A stretch of DNA of 64,000 bases from positions 1,072,911 through 1,136,910 of the forward strand of contig NZ_GG700527.1 of assembly GCF_000163295.1 (NCBI RefSeq). Reading direction: 5' to 3'. Source of the stretch: Anaerococcus vaginalis ATCC 51170. GTDB lineage: Bacteria > Bacillota > Clostridia > Tissierellales > Peptoniphilaceae. This document shows, piece by piece, positions 1 through 9,154 of the stretch. The stretch's first letter is position 1, and each line of letters starts with the position of its first letter. Below the pieces are notes generated by a model. It did no database searches, was not told the DNA's origin, and saw nothing but the letters and a program-made list of their open reading frames with translations. The translations under genes were made by a program, and so were the position numbers.

Positions 1-7
1 CGCTATG

Positions 8-25
8 AAACAGCCTAAGCTGTTT
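8..25 (+). terminator. Rho-independent terminator of a left-hand convergent gene
   Basis: AAACAGC (8-14), loop CTAA and GCTGTTT (19-25) are followed on the plus strand by a T-rich run. The minus strand has no U-tract after the hairpin. It therefore most likely ends a plus-strand gene lying left of the window, and it overlaps the lgt stop codon. Confidence 0.6.
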
Positions 26-785
26 ATTTTTTTATATATGGTTTCAAATTTATATTTTTATATTTTACAAACAAATAAATTCCTACGATTAAATAAATCA
101 CACTTGTAAGTTGTGCCATTCTTATTGACCCTATCATTAGAGAATCTGTTCTAAGTCCTTCTACAAAAAATCTCAAAATTCCGTAAGCAATAAAATATAT
201 TCCTGTTTGAATTCCTTTTTTTGGATTTTTTTTCCTATAATTTATTAAAAATAAAAATATTAAAAAATCTCCAATTGATTCATACAAAAATGTAGGATGG
301 ACTTTTACTCCATCAACTATTATTGCCCATGGTAAATTTGTAGGAGTCCCATGTGCTTCTCCATTTACAAAATTACCCCACCTTCCGATAGCTTGACCAA
401 AGGCTAAAGATGGTGCCATTACATCTAAAATATCTATCAACGGAATTTCTTTTTTCTTGGCGTAAAAATAAATACCAATTATTGCAAATAAAATTCCGCC
501 GTGGATAGCAAGTCCTCCTGCTCTGAAATTTAAAATTTGAATTGGATTATTTTTGTACATATCCCATTCAAAAATTACATACCAAGCTCTTGCTCCAATA
601 ATTGCAAGTGGCAAAATCACAAAAAGTAAATCGTAAATAAAATCTTCTTTAAATCCTCTTTTTACAAATTCTTTTTGGGCAAATTTTGCTCCAATTAAAA
701 CTCCGGTAATAATTAATATTGCATACCAATATATATCAATTCCAAAAAGAGAAAATGCTACTCTATCTATATTAAAATTTAACAT
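24..785 (-). CDS. lgt: Prolipoprotein diacylglyceryl transferase
   Basis: Integral membrane enzyme that moves diacylglycerol from phosphatidylglycerol to the lipobox cysteine of preprolipoproteins, the first step of lipoprotein maturation. The 253 residues hold several hydrophobic segments and the Lgt signature GRWGNFVNGEAHG; an HGG motif lies in the preceding cytoplasmic-loop region. Length is close to the family norm. It is the last visible gene of hflX-yigZ-yebC-lgt, starting 1 nt after the yebC stop, so translational coupling is likely. The thioredoxin lipoprotein at 37827-38756 is one predicted substrate in this window. Confidence 0.95.
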   Translation of the reverse strand: MLNFNIDRVAFSLFGIDIYWYAILIITGVLIGAKFAQKEFVKRGFKEDFIYDLLFVILPLAIIGARAWYVIFEWDMYKNNPIQILNFRAGGLAIHGGILFAIIGIYFYAKKKEIPLIDILDVMAPSLAFGQAIGRWGNFVNGEAHGTPTNLPWAIIVDGVKVHPTFLYESIGDFLIFLFLINYRKKNPKKGIQTGIYFIAYGILRFFVEGLRTDSLMIGSIRMAQLTSVIYLIVGIYLFVKYKNINLKPYIKK

Positions 786-786
786 A

Positions 787-1524
787 TTATTCTTCTATAT
801 TATCTGGCACATTCCAATTTGTATAAACTTCTTGAACGTCATCGTTATCTTCAAGAGCATCAATCAATTTCATTATTTGTTTATTATTTGATTCTTGTGC
901 ATCAATCAAATTATCTGCTATATATGAAATATCTGCTTTTGCAAGTTTATAATTTTCTTTTTTTATTCCATCAAGAACTGTTTGAAAATCTTCAACGCTT
1001 GTTATTATTTGATAAACATCTCCTTCGTCTGTTACGTCTTCTGCTCCAAAATCAATAACTTCTAACATCAATTCATCAAAATCAATTTCATCTTTTTCGA
1101 TTTCAATAAGTCCTTTTCTGTTAAACATAAACATAACTGAACCATCTGTTCCAAGATTTCCACCGTTTTTATCAAAAATGTGTCTAATATCTGGAGCTGT
1201 TCTATTTTTATTGTCTGTAAGACAATCTACAATTACAGCTACTCCATCTTTGGCATAGCCTTCGTAAATTATTCTTTCAAAATTTGCCCCGCTTGTGTCG
1301 CCGCTTGCTTTTTTTATTGCTCTTTCTATATTATCATTTGGCATATTTTCTGCTTTTGCCTTGTCGATTGCTGCTTTTAAAGCTGGATTATATTCTGGAT
1401 TATCTCCGCCTTCTCTTACTGCAACTGAAATATTTCTACCAAGTTTTGTAAAAATTTTTCCACGTCTTGCATCTTCACTACCTTTTTTATTTTTAATTTT
1501 GCTCCACTTATTATGTCCTGACAT
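787..1524 (-). CDS. yebC: YebC/PmpR family regulator
   Basis: Conserved cytoplasmic protein of 245 residues beginning MSGHNKWSKIKNKKG, the family hallmark, followed by DARRGKIFTKLGR and a TDNKNRTAPDIRHIFDKNGG block. Members were described as transcriptional regulators, and some recent work links them to relief of ribosome stalling; the role here is inferred from family only. An AGGAGG-type ribosome site precedes the ATG. It lies between yigZ (14 nt) and lgt (1 nt), clearly in one operon. Confidence 0.93.
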   Translation of the reverse strand: MSGHNKWSKIKNKKGSEDARRGKIFTKLGRNISVAVREGGDNPEYNPALKAAIDKAKAENMPNDNIERAIKKASGDTSGANFERIIYEGYAKDGVAVIVDCLTDNKNRTAPDIRHIFDKNGGNLGTDGSVMFMFNRKGLIEIEKDEIDFDELMLEVIDFGAEDVTDEGDVYQIITSVEDFQTVLDGIKKENYKLAKADISYIADNLIDAQESNNKQIMKLIDALEDNDDVQEVYTNWNVPDNIEE

Positions 1525-1538
1525 ATTTCCTCCTATTT

Positions 1539-2186
1539 TTAATCTTCGTATAACATTATTTCATCAATTTTTTCTATTTTAATATTTGATGATGTCATAT
1601 CAATAAGTTTTTTTTCAAATTTTTCAAAATTTTCCTTTTTAATATATAAATTTATTCTAACATTTTCAAGAAAGTCCTTTTCTATAATAATATATTTTTC
1701 CTCATTTAGGAAGTTTTCTATTATTCCTAGTAAATTATAATCGAAAATTATTTTACTTTCTACAAAAATTTTTCGACAAATAATATTTCCATCAAGGCAA
1801 TCCGAAACTCCTCTTGTGTAGGCTCTTACTAGACCGCCTTTTCCAAGTTTTTTGCCACCAAAATACCTAGTTACAATTGCAACTACATTAAAAAGATTTT
1901 CTTTTTCCAAAGCTGAAAGCATGGGAAGACCTGCTGAGCCTTGTGGCTCTCCATCATCAGAATATCTTTTTATTTCTGGTTTTTCATTTATTATATATGC
2001 ATGGCAATTGTGGTTGGCATCTTTGTATTTTTCTTTGATTTTTTCAATAAAAGAAAGGGCGTCTTCTTCACTTTCCACATATTTCATATTCGTGATAAAA
2101 ATTGATTTTTCTATTTCAAATTCATCTTTAATTTCGCCTTTGATGGTTTTATAATTTTCGCTAATTTTTCTCGATATATCTTTCAT
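1539..2186 (-). CDS. yigZ: YigZ/IMPACT family protein
   Basis: Conserved protein of about 215 residues with the UPF0029/IMPACT core: an NHNCHAYII segment, RYSDDGEPQGSAG and the strongly conserved VTRYFGGKKLGKGGLVRAY. The second half matches the C-terminal ferredoxin-like domain (DUF1949). Molecular function is not settled for bacteria. I chose the ATG at 2186, not the upstream TTG at 2216: it gives the usual N-terminus (MKDISRKISENYKTIKG) and an AAAGAAAG purine stretch lies upstream. The start overlaps the hflX end by 26 nt. Confidence 0.88.
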   Translation of the reverse strand: MKDISRKISENYKTIKGEIKDEFEIEKSIFITNMKYVESEEDALSFIEKIKEKYKDANHNCHAYIINEKPEIKRYSDDGEPQGSAGLPMLSALEKENLFNVVAIVTRYFGGKKLGKGGLVRAYTRGVSDCLDGNIICRKIFVESKIIFDYNLLGIIENFLNEEKYIIIEKDFLENVRINLYIKKENFEKFEKKLIDMTSSNIKIEKIDEIMLYED

Positions 2187-3396
2187 ATTTATTGTAGTCT
2201 TTCTTTGAAATATCAAATTCTAATATTGATGAACTCTCATCATAATCTTTATTGTCAATGTCGTAATTTGTCATTATATAATCTAAAACTTTCCCATCTT
2301 CGTATGGTATTTTCATTTTTACTTTTATATAATCATCTTTTATTACATCAACAATTTTTTCTTTTAATTTTATAATATCATCTTGATTTTTTGCTGATAT
2401 ATAAATTTTTTCTTCTTTTCTCTTATATCCTAAAAGAAGAGTATCATTTTCTATTTTGTCTATTTTATTAAAAACATAAAGAATTTTTTTATTTCCAACG
2501 TCAATATCATCCAAAGCCTTATCTATTGTTTTCAACTGAGTTTCAATATCGTATGATGAATCTATGACAACTAAAAGCATATCTGAAAATTTTATTTCCT
2601 CAAGCGTTGTAAGAAAAGAATCATTTAATTCTTTTGACAAATTATCAATAAATCCTACTGTATCAGTCAAAGTAACCTTGGTATTTGAAAAATCTAGTCT
2701 TCTTGTTGATGTATCCAAAGTTGCAAACAACAAATCATCAGAATATACATATTTTTCTTTACCAAAAATTTTTAGCATATTATTTAATATTGTAGATTTT
2801 CCTGCGTTGGTGTAGCCCAAAAGTGAAATATTTAAAATCTTATCTCTTGATTTTCTATTTACACTTTTTGTTTTTTCCAAATCTTTTAGTTTTTCTTCAA
2901 GACTTCTTATATCACGAACTATAGCTCTCTTATCAGTTTCAAGCATTGTTTCGCCTGGTCCTCTTGTTCCAATTCCACCTGATTGACGAGAAAGATAAGC
3001 AAACCATTTGTTAATTCTTGGCAACTGATATTTTAATTGAGCAAGTTTAATTTTTAATTTTGCTTCTTTTGTATTTGCTCTTTGAGCAAAAATATCCAAA
3101 ATTAAAGTTGTCCAATCAACGACGTGAAGTTTCATTTTCTCTTCAAGATTTCTAAGTTGAGATGCCGAAAGCTCCACATCAAAAACTACAGTTTTTACAT
3201 CTAATTTTTTTGCTATATCTTCAATTTCAGAAACTTTTCCAGAACCTATGTAGTAGGCAGGATTTACTTTCGAAATAACTTGACTGATTTTTGCAACAGA
3301 TTTTCCGCCTGCTGTGTTAATTAATGATTCAAGCTCAAACTCTTTATTTGGATTTTCATTTTTTTCAAAAACATTTACTTGTATAACTTCTTGCAT
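2161..3396 (-). CDS. hflX: Ribosome-associated GTPase HflX
   Basis: GTPase of 411 residues that binds the 50S subunit and is implicated in rescuing stalled or heat-damaged ribosomes. The N-terminal HflX domain includes GSGKVSEIEDIAK and SGGIGTRGPGETMLE. A G domain follows, with Walker A GYTNAGKST, DTVGFI (G3) and NKID (G4). GAAAGGAAG lies directly before the ATG. It is the first gene of the leftmost operon, with a -10 box at 3416-3421. Confidence 0.95.
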   Translation of the reverse strand: MQEVIQVNVFEKNENPNKEFELESLINTAGGKSVAKISQVISKVNPAYYIGSGKVSEIEDIAKKLDVKTVVFDVELSASQLRNLEEKMKLHVVDWTTLILDIFAQRANTKEAKLKIKLAQLKYQLPRINKWFAYLSRQSGGIGTRGPGETMLETDKRAIVRDIRSLEEKLKDLEKTKSVNRKSRDKILNISLLGYTNAGKSTILNNMLKIFGKEKYVYSDDLLFATLDTSTRRLDFSNTKVTLTDTVGFIDNLSKELNDSFLTTLEEIKFSDMLLVVIDSSYDIETQLKTIDKALDDIDVGNKKILYVFNKIDKIENDTLLLGYKRKEEKIYISAKNQDDIIKLKEKIVDVIKDDYIKVKMKIPYEDGKVLDYIMTNYDIDNKDYDESSSILEFDISKKDYNKYERYIEKN

Positions 3397-3415
3397 AAAC
3401 TTCCTTTCTATTAAG

Positions 3416-3443
3416 ATTATACAATTTATTGAATCAAATTAAA
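3416..3443 (-). promoter_or_regulatory. Promoter of hflX-yigZ-yebC-lgt
   Basis: Minus strand TATAAT (3421-3416) lies 16 nt after a weak -35 TTTAAT (3443-3438), about 20 nt upstream of the hflX start. The -10 is perfect and the -35 poor. Confidence 0.45.
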
Positions 3444-3576
3444 GAATCTAAAAATAATCTCCAATATTTATTTGAATAAAATAGATTAAATTTTTAAAAA
3501 ATGATAAAATAATAATAAGTTTAAATTTATGATTAATTTGAAATAAAAAATAAAGACTTTAAGCAAGGAGGTCAAA

Positions 3577-6456
3577 ATGAATAAAAAAATTTCCTCTATA
3601 GTTTTAAAAGTTTTACTTATAGCGTTTTTTGCCTTAGGCATATTAGCAACTATATTTGCAGGATTAGTTGGCGGAGGAATAATTGAGGTTATGAAAAAAT
3701 CTCCAAAGGTTAATCCCGATAATATAAAATATGAAATGAGTGAAAATTCAACTATAGTAGATAAAGATGGAAATGAAATTGATTCTATTAGGACTAGCGA
3801 AAATAGGGAAATTGTTGATTACGATAAAATTCCTGAAAATATGAAAAATGCTTTTGTAGCAGTTGAAGACAGAAGATTTTACAAACACGGTGGAATTGAT
3901 CCAATGTCAATAATTGGTTCTGCTTTTCAAAATTTAAAAAGCGGATCAATAGTAAGAGGCGGATCAACTCTAACTCAACAGCTTGCAAGAAACACTTATC
4001 TTTCAAACGACCAAACTTATGAAAGAAAAATTAAGGAAATATTTCTTGCCCTAGAAATCGAAAAAAATTTAAACAAAGATGAAATACTCGAAGCTTATAT
4101 GAATAGAGTTTTTCTAGGACAAAATGTTTATGGAGTTCAAGCTGCAGCTCAAACATATTTTTCAAAAGACGTAGGAGAATTAACACTTGCCGAATGTGCA
4201 GCCATTGCAGGAATCGTTCAATCCCCTACAGAATTTGCTTTATTTAAATCAATCCCAACATCTGAAGTTACAAATCAAAAAGTTTTAGGAGAATTTTCAA
4301 TAGATGGACAAAAATATTCAGCTATTTATAATCCAAAACCATTTGAAAGACAAAAAGATGTTCTTTTAAAAATGAAAGAAGAAGGATATATTTCTCAAAA
4401 AGAATATCAACAAGCTTTAAACGAAGATGTAGCTAGCAATATTAAGCCACCAAAAGACAAAAAACCATTAATGGCTTCTTATTTTAATACACTTTTAGAA
4501 AAACAAGTAGTAGAAAAACTACAAGAACTTTATGATATTGATGAAAAACAAGCTTATAACAAGTTGTATTATGGTGGTTTAAAAATTACAACTACTATAG
4601 ATACAAAAATGCAAGAACAACTTGAAAATATATATGATGATTTTTCAGAATATATAATGGGAAACACTCAAGGCTGGTATAATGCCCCATTACTTTCTCT
4701 ACTATATGATAATTTTGGAAATATTATTAACGAACAAGGAGAAGTTTTATACTATGCAAAATCAAATGTTATTAATGATAACAATGATTTTACTTTGTCA
4801 GCTGATGAAGCCTACTTTGATGAAAATGAAAATTTCATAATAAATTCAAACAAAGTTCGTTTAGATCAAACTAATATAATTTTGAAAAAATTTTATACAT
4901 TAGATGACAAAAATTCAAATCTAAGAACTCATAAAACAGGCTTAATACAATTAACTTCAAATGAAAATATCAAAAAAGGAAATGATGGCTCAATTATAAT
5001 TACATCAAAATATTTAAAAGCACACAAAGATTTAATTACAAAAAACGAATCAGGATCTTATTCTCTTAATAAATCTTATTATGATATTGATCTTGAAGGA
5101 GTTATTCAACCACAATCATCCACTGTTGTAATTGACCATAAAAATGGAGAAGTAAAAGCTGTTGTTGGTGGACGTGATCAAAAAGGTCTAAAAACACTAA
5201 ATAGAGCCATAGATCAGCCAAGACAACCTGGCTCCTCAATTAAACCTCTAGCTACCTATACCCCAGCTTTAGACAACGGATATAATTTGGCAACAGGGAT
5301 TGATGACGTTCCATTTATGAGAAATGAACAAGGAGAAATTTGGCCAGAAAACGTATATAAATATTACAAAGGTATTGTAACTTTAAGAGATTCTTTGGTA
5401 TATTCAATTAATACTAACGCAGTTAGAACCCTTAAAGATATAGGGATAGATAAATCAAAAGAATATCTCGAAAACTTTGGTTTAATAAAAAAAGATAAAA
5501 AAGATAATTTTATTACTAAAGAAGAAGATAGTGCTCATAACGATGAAAATTTAGCAGCACTAGGACTTGGAGCAATGACAAGAGGTCTATCAGTTTTAGA
5601 TATGACTGCAGCATACGCAGCTCTTGCAAATGGCGGAGAGTATATTGAACCTCTTACTTTTTCTAAAATTGAAGATAATAGAAATAAAGTAATTTTTGAT
5701 TCAAATAAAGTTAATAAAAATAAAGTTACTAGTCCAGAAACCGCTTATCAAATAACATCTGCTTTACAATCTACTGGAGAAAGTTACCAGACTATCTACT
5801 TAGATGGTACAGATTATGCTACCAAAACTGGTACTAGTGATGATAGTGTTGATTTTTGGTGTGTAGGATATAGTCCTTATTATACAGTTGGAGTTTGGAT
5901 GGGATCAGACGATCAAAATTTATCTTTAAATGGCTATTCATATAATAGAGCAGCTAGTATGTGGAATGTAGTTAATAGAAATCTTTTAGAGGAATATGAA
6001 ACTGCAAAATTCGAAGAGCCAGAAGGAATAATCCATGCAAAAGTTGACACAATAAGTGGAAAACTTCCGACTCAAGCATCCTATTCAGATCCTAGAGGCA
6101 CTGTCAAAGATGAAATATTTACAAAAGATAATCTTCCAAAAGATGAAGATGATATGCACGTTTGGATCACAGTTGATAAAAGAAACAATTTACTTGCAAC
6201 AAATAAAACCCCCAAATCCTTACAAGCAACTAGAGCCTTTGTTGATAGAAAAAAATCTTATGATCCTAACAAATGGGATGGAATAATACCAGAAGATTGG
6301 AAATATAATATTCCTTATATGTATTCTCCTTTAGGAGCTGAAAAGCCTAAATCAGATGACAATTCTAATGAAAAGGATAAAAAAGATAAGGATGAAAAAT
6401 CTAAAGATAATAAAGAAAATAAAAATAAGATAAACAATACAAATAATGGTCAATAA
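3577..6456 (+). CDS. Class A penicillin-binding protein (PBP1A family)
   Basis: Bifunctional peptidoglycan glycosyltransferase/transpeptidase of 959 residues. One membrane anchor spans about 9-35. The GT51 domain has catalytic Glu97 in EDRRFYKHGG and the GGSTLTQQLARN motif. A long linker domain (about 345-510) separates it from the transpeptidase, whose motifs are S553-x-x-K556 (GSSIKP), S610-x-N612 and K750TGT. A low-complexity, Lys/Asp/Asn-rich tail of about 40 residues ends the protein. AAGGAGG precedes the ATG. Transcribed alone, divergent from hflX and closed by the terminator at 6478-6500. Confidence 0.95.
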   Translation: MNKKISSIVLKVLLIAFFALGILATIFAGLVGGGIIEVMKKSPKVNPDNIKYEMSENSTIVDKDGNEIDSIRTSENREIVDYDKIPENMKNAFVAVEDRRFYKHGGIDPMSIIGSAFQNLKSGSIVRGGSTLTQQLARNTYLSNDQTYERKIKEIFLALEIEKNLNKDEILEAYMNRVFLGQNVYGVQAAAQTYFSKDVGELTLAECAAIAGIVQSPTEFALFKSIPTSEVTNQKVLGEFSIDGQKYSAIYNPKPFERQKDVLLKMKEEGYISQKEYQQALNEDVASNIKPPKDKKPLMASYFNTLLEKQVVEKLQELYDIDEKQAYNKLYYGGLKITTTIDTKMQEQLENIYDDFSEYIMGNTQGWYNAPLLSLLYDNFGNIINEQGEVLYYAKSNVINDNNDFTLSADEAYFDENENFIINSNKVRLDQTNIILKKFYTLDDKNSNLRTHKTGLIQLTSNENIKKGNDGSIIITSKYLKAHKDLITKNESGSYSLNKSYYDIDLEGVIQPQSSTVVIDHKNGEVKAVVGGRDQKGLKTLNRAIDQPRQPGSSIKPLATYTPALDNGYNLATGIDDVPFMRNEQGEIWPENVYKYYKGIVTLRDSLVYSINTNAVRTLKDIGIDKSKEYLENFGLIKKDKKDNFITKEEDSAHNDENLAALGLGAMTRGLSVLDMTAAYAALANGGEYIEPLTFSKIEDNRNKVIFDSNKVNKNKVTSPETAYQITSALQSTGESYQTIYLDGTDYATKTGTSDDSVDFWCVGYSPYYTVGVWMGSDDQNLSLNGYSYNRAASMWNVVNRNLLEEYETAKFEEPEGIIHAKVDTISGKLPTQASYSDPRGTVKDEIFTKDNLPKDEDDMHVWITVDKRNNLLATNKTPKSLQATRAFVDRKKSYDPNKWDGIIPEDWKYNIPYMYSPLGAEKPKSDDNSNEKDKKDKDEKSKDNKENKNKINNTNNGQ

Positions 6457-6477
6457 TATAAAAATAATTTACATTAA

Positions 6478-6500
6478 AAAAAGAGCTTAAAGCTCTTTTT
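6478..6500. terminator. Bidirectional terminator between PBP and kinase gene
   Basis: AAAAAGAGC (6478-6486), loop TTAAA and GCTCTTTTT (6492-6500), with U-runs on both strands. It serves the plus-strand PBP gene and the minus-strand thyA-kinase unit. Confidence 0.85.
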
Positions 6501-7007
6501 TTATGCAATAGATTGTAAAAACAAATCTTTTTTATTGTCATTGTCTATTATTACAATCTTTTTTTCTAATTTTAACTTATTTAATTTTTCTAGGATTTTA
6601 TCTCTTTCGTTTTTATCAAAATTTAATAGCCAAGAGATATAATCTTTATTTAATTTTTCAGTCCTATCTAGGCTTGGATCGTCTTCATTATTTTTTTCAG
6701 TTAATGATCTTTTTACTGATCTTTTTAAATTTGTTACTGGTGGAAAATCTAAAAAAATAATCGTATCACTAGCTTTTAATCTTAAATCCAAAGTGTCTGG
6801 ATAGTAGCCGTCAAAAATAAATGATTTTTTGTTTTCTATTATATTTTTTTGAATTTCTAAGAATTTCTCATCGCTAATGTGGTCTTTATCGTTTATCCAC
6901 CATATTTTATTTAAGTAAAAAACTTCTATATTAAGCTTTTCTCCTAGCTGTTTGGCAAGAGTTGATTTTCCAGAACCTCCTGATCCAATTATAGTTATTT
7001 TTTCCAT
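6501..7007 (-). CDS. Small P-loop kinase, FlaR/topology-modulation-like
   Basis: A 168-residue nucleotide-binding protein opening MEKITIIGSGGSGKSTLAKQ, a textbook Walker A, and resembling the adenylate-kinase-like proteins annotated as DNA topology modulation protein FlaR. An FDGYYPDTLDLRL segment and IIFLDFPP (beta strand near Walker B) fit that fold. The substrate is unknown and the FlaR name is historical. GGAGG precedes the ATG. It lies 51 nt after thyA and probably shares its transcript. Confidence 0.7.
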   Translation of the reverse strand: MEKITIIGSGGSGKSTLAKQLGEKLNIEVFYLNKIWWINDKDHISDEKFLEIQKNIIENKKSFIFDGYYPDTLDLRLKASDTIIFLDFPPVTNLKRSVKRSLTEKNNEDDPSLDRTEKLNKDYISWLLNFDKNERDKILEKLNKLKLEKKIVIIDNDNKKDLFLQSIA

Positions 7008-7058
7008 AATTCCTCCATACCGATTGACTATACTTAAAAAATATTTCTTTGCAACAAG

Positions 7059-7922
7059 CTATAAAGCAATATCTATGTCGTATTTTGTTTGGTCTGGATA
7101 ATAGTCTATTAATTTAAAATCATCTATTGTAAAGTCTTTAAATTCTTTTATATCTGGATTTATTTCAAGCCTTGGCTTACTTTTTTCATCGACTTTTATT
7201 TCTAATATTTTTTTAACGCTTGGTATGTGTTTTTTGTAGATGTGATAATTTTGTATAAAGTGAACAAAATCTCCAGCTTTATATCCTGTAACTTGGGCAA
7301 CCATTCTTAATAAGACATAATATTGGAAAGCATTTATTCCTCCTGGTGCTGCGGCCGCCAAAAAATCTCCGCTTCTTTGTACCAAAGTAAGATTTAAATA
7401 TTCTCCGCTTACTGTCCACATTGTCAAAAATGCACATGGTATCAAAGTCATATCTGCCATGTCGTCTACATCAATCAAATTCATAATCAATCTTCTGTTT
7501 AGAGGATTATTTTTTATTTGGTCAATTAAACGTTCGATTTGATTTGTCATTTGTCCTGTTTCTGGCGATTTAAATTTTTTATTTATTTGATAACCGTAGG
7601 CTGTTCCTAGATTGCCATCTTCATTTTTCCATGAATCCCAATAATTTACTTTGTATTTTTCTTTTAATAAATTTACATCGTTTGACCTATCTTGATAAAT
7701 CCACAAAATTTCTTTTATAGCTGATTTCCAAGCAATTTTTCTTAAACTTATTAGAGGCAATTCTCCTTTCTCATATCTTACGACTTGTTGGGGTAAATAT
7801 TTTGTGTAAGCACTTTCTCCATCATCCCAAACAGGTCTTACCTCTTTGTTTAATTCTTCTTCGTCATAGCCTTTTTCTAAAATTTCTTTTGCGATTTTTA
7901 TATATTTTTCATTTACATCCAT
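7059..7922 (-). CDS. thyA: Thymidylate synthase
   Basis: Makes dTMP from dUMP with methylene-tetrahydrofolate. Residue counts from the ATG at 7922: catalytic Cys163 in LIPCAFLTMW, the QRSGD phosphate/dUMP motif just after it, HFIQNYHIYKKH, and a hydrophobic C-terminus (DIDIAL) as expected for active-site closure. The PGGIN replacement after QRSGD marks a Firmicutes-type variant, not the E. coli type. An in-frame ATG 8 codons upstream (7946) has no ribosome site and lies upstream of the predicted transcription start. No dihydrofolate reductase gene follows. Confidence 0.9.
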   Translation of the reverse strand: MDVNEKYIKIAKEILEKGYDEEELNKEVRPVWDDGESAYTKYLPQQVVRYEKGELPLISLRKIAWKSAIKEILWIYQDRSNDVNLLKEKYKVNYWDSWKNEDGNLGTAYGYQINKKFKSPETGQMTNQIERLIDQIKNNPLNRRLIMNLIDVDDMADMTLIPCAFLTMWTVSGEYLNLTLVQRSGDFLAAAAPGGINAFQYYVLLRMVAQVTGYKAGDFVHFIQNYHIYKKHIPSVKKILEIKVDEKSKPRLEINPDIKEFKDFTIDDFKLIDYYPDQTKYDIDIAL

Positions 7923-7928
7923 ATTTAT

Positions 7929-7937
7929 ATTATAGCA
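7929..7937 (-). promoter_or_regulatory. Extended -10 promoter of thyA
   Basis: Minus strand TGCTATAAT is a perfect extended -10 (TGnTATAAT). Its predicted transcription start, 6-7 nt downstream, falls on the thyA ATG at 7922. No convincing -35 is seen. Confidence 0.55.
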
Positions 7938-7985
7938 AACCCTCATAATATTTGATAGCTATTTAAAATATTTAAATTTTTTTAC

Positions 7986-8010
7986 AAAAAAAGACTGGAT
8001 AAACCAGCCT
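7986..8010 (-). terminator. Terminator of the GlsB-like gene
   Basis: Minus strand AGGCTGG, loop TTTAT, CCAGTCT (one G-U pair), then a run of T. It lies directly after the stop at 8026. Confidence 0.8.
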
Positions 8011-8025
8011 AAAAACATAATAAAT

Positions 8026-8268
8026 TTATTTTTTCTTTGTTATTAAATTATAAATATAAATTAAAATTACAGAACCTAGGATTCCTGAAATTAAACTTCC
8101 TACAAATCCTGATACGCTTATGTTTACCATTCCAAGTATCCATGAACCGATTGCTCCTCCGATAACTCCTACTACTATATTTGCTATAGCTCCCATTTGA
8201 GCATCTGTTTTCATTATCATACTTGCAATCCATCCGCACAATGCGCCTATTATAATTGAACTAATCAT
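8026..8268 (-). CDS. GlsB/YeaQ/YmgE family membrane protein
   Basis: Small membrane protein of 80 residues (Transgly_assoc family) with three Gly-rich hydrophobic helices, including [16 protein letters not shown], a [12 protein letters not shown] segment and a last helix ending in KKK. Relatives are linked to general stress, but the function is not known. I chose the ATG at 8268 because GAAGGAGAG sits just upstream of it; the ATG at 8283 overlaps that ribosome site. Monocistronic, with its own terminator. Confidence 0.85.
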   Translation of the reverse strand: MISSIIIGALCGWIASMIMKTDAQMGAIANIVVGVIGGAIGSWILGMVNISVSGFVGSLISGILGSVILIYIYNLITKKK

Positions 8269-8416
8269 ATTTCTCTCCTTCATATATTTTTTAATTTTTG
8301 TAATTATCTTACATATTATTTATACCCAGCTTATTTAAAATCTATCATTTTTTTAAATTTTTCACATAATATAAACTAATTAATAGGATATATTAATTTT
8401 AACAATTTTAATAAGG

Positions 8417-8434
8417 TATAATAAAACAGAGGTG
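8417..8434 (+). promoter_or_regulatory. -10 box and ribosome site deciding the regulator start
   Basis: TATAAT at 8417-8422 is followed by AGAGGTG at 8428-8434. The GTG inside that ribosome site (8432) is in frame, but the ATG at 8441 has the right 6 nt spacing and is the better start. The -35 is poor. Confidence 0.5.
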
Positions 8435-8440
8435 AAACAG

Positions 8441-9154
8441 ATGAATGATATAAATATTTTAATTATTGAAGATGAACAAGGTATTTCAAAAATTATTAAA
8501 TCTTATCTTGAAAAAGAAGGCTACAATGTCTTTCAAGCTTTTGATGGCAAGGAAGGTTTAGATTTTTTTGAAAATGAACAAATCGATTTGATCTTGCTTG
8601 ATTTGATGATTCCAAAAATTTCTGGCGAAGATCTTATTAAAGAGATTAGAAACAAGTCTAATGTTCCTGTTATCATGGTTACTGCCAAAGTAAGTGAGGA
8701 AAATATTATAAATGGTTTAAAACTTGGCGCTGATGATTACGTTACTAAACCATTTTCTCCAAAGGAACTTATGCAAAGAATCAAAACTGTTCTTAGAAGA
8801 ATTGAAAAATATAATATTCCAAGAGCTGACATTATAAAAACAACTGATGGCAGACTTGAAATGGATCTTGAATATAATAGATTTTTCAAAGATGGAGAGG
8901 AAATTTTCCTTACAAAAAATGAATTTCAAATAATTAAAACTCTATTTTCAAATCCTAATAAAATTTTTACTAGAGAAGAAATTATAGAAATCACTTTTGG
9001 TTTTGACTATGACGCCTACGACAGAGCTATTGATACTCACATTAAAAATATCAGACAAAAAATTGAAGATAATCCAAAAAAACCTGACTATATAAAAACA
9101 ATTTATGGTATGGGTTATAAATCTGGTGGTGTCGATGACGTCTCTTCGAAATAA
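8441..9154 (+). CDS. OmpR-family response regulator
   Basis: 237-residue DNA-binding regulator. The receiver domain (about 1-120) has the acidic pair IIEDE, phospho-acceptor Asp54 in LILLDLMIP, the VTA switch Thr and KPF. The C-terminal winged helix (about 135-235) ends in IKTIYGMGYK. It precedes its kinase and overlaps it by 20 nt. The regulon is unknown; the plus-strand gene after the kinase is a positional candidate. Confidence 0.93.
   Translation: MNDINILIIEDEQGISKIIKSYLEKEGYNVFQAFDGKEGLDFFENEQIDLILLDLMIPKISGEDLIKEIRNKSNVPVIMVTAKVSEENIINGLKLGADDYVTKPFSPKELMQRIKTVLRRIEKYNIPRADIIKTTDGRLEMDLEYNRFFKDGEEIFLTKNEFQIIKTLFSNPNKIFTREEIIEITFGFDYDAYDRAIDTHIKNIRQKIEDNPKKPDYIKTIYGMGYKSGGVDDVSSK

Noticed and set aside
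8322-8327. GGGTAT (minus strand) upstream of the GlsB-like gene as a second sigma-B-like promoter.
   Set aside because: No GTTTAA-like -35 at 12-15 nt; chance in AT-rich DNA is likely.
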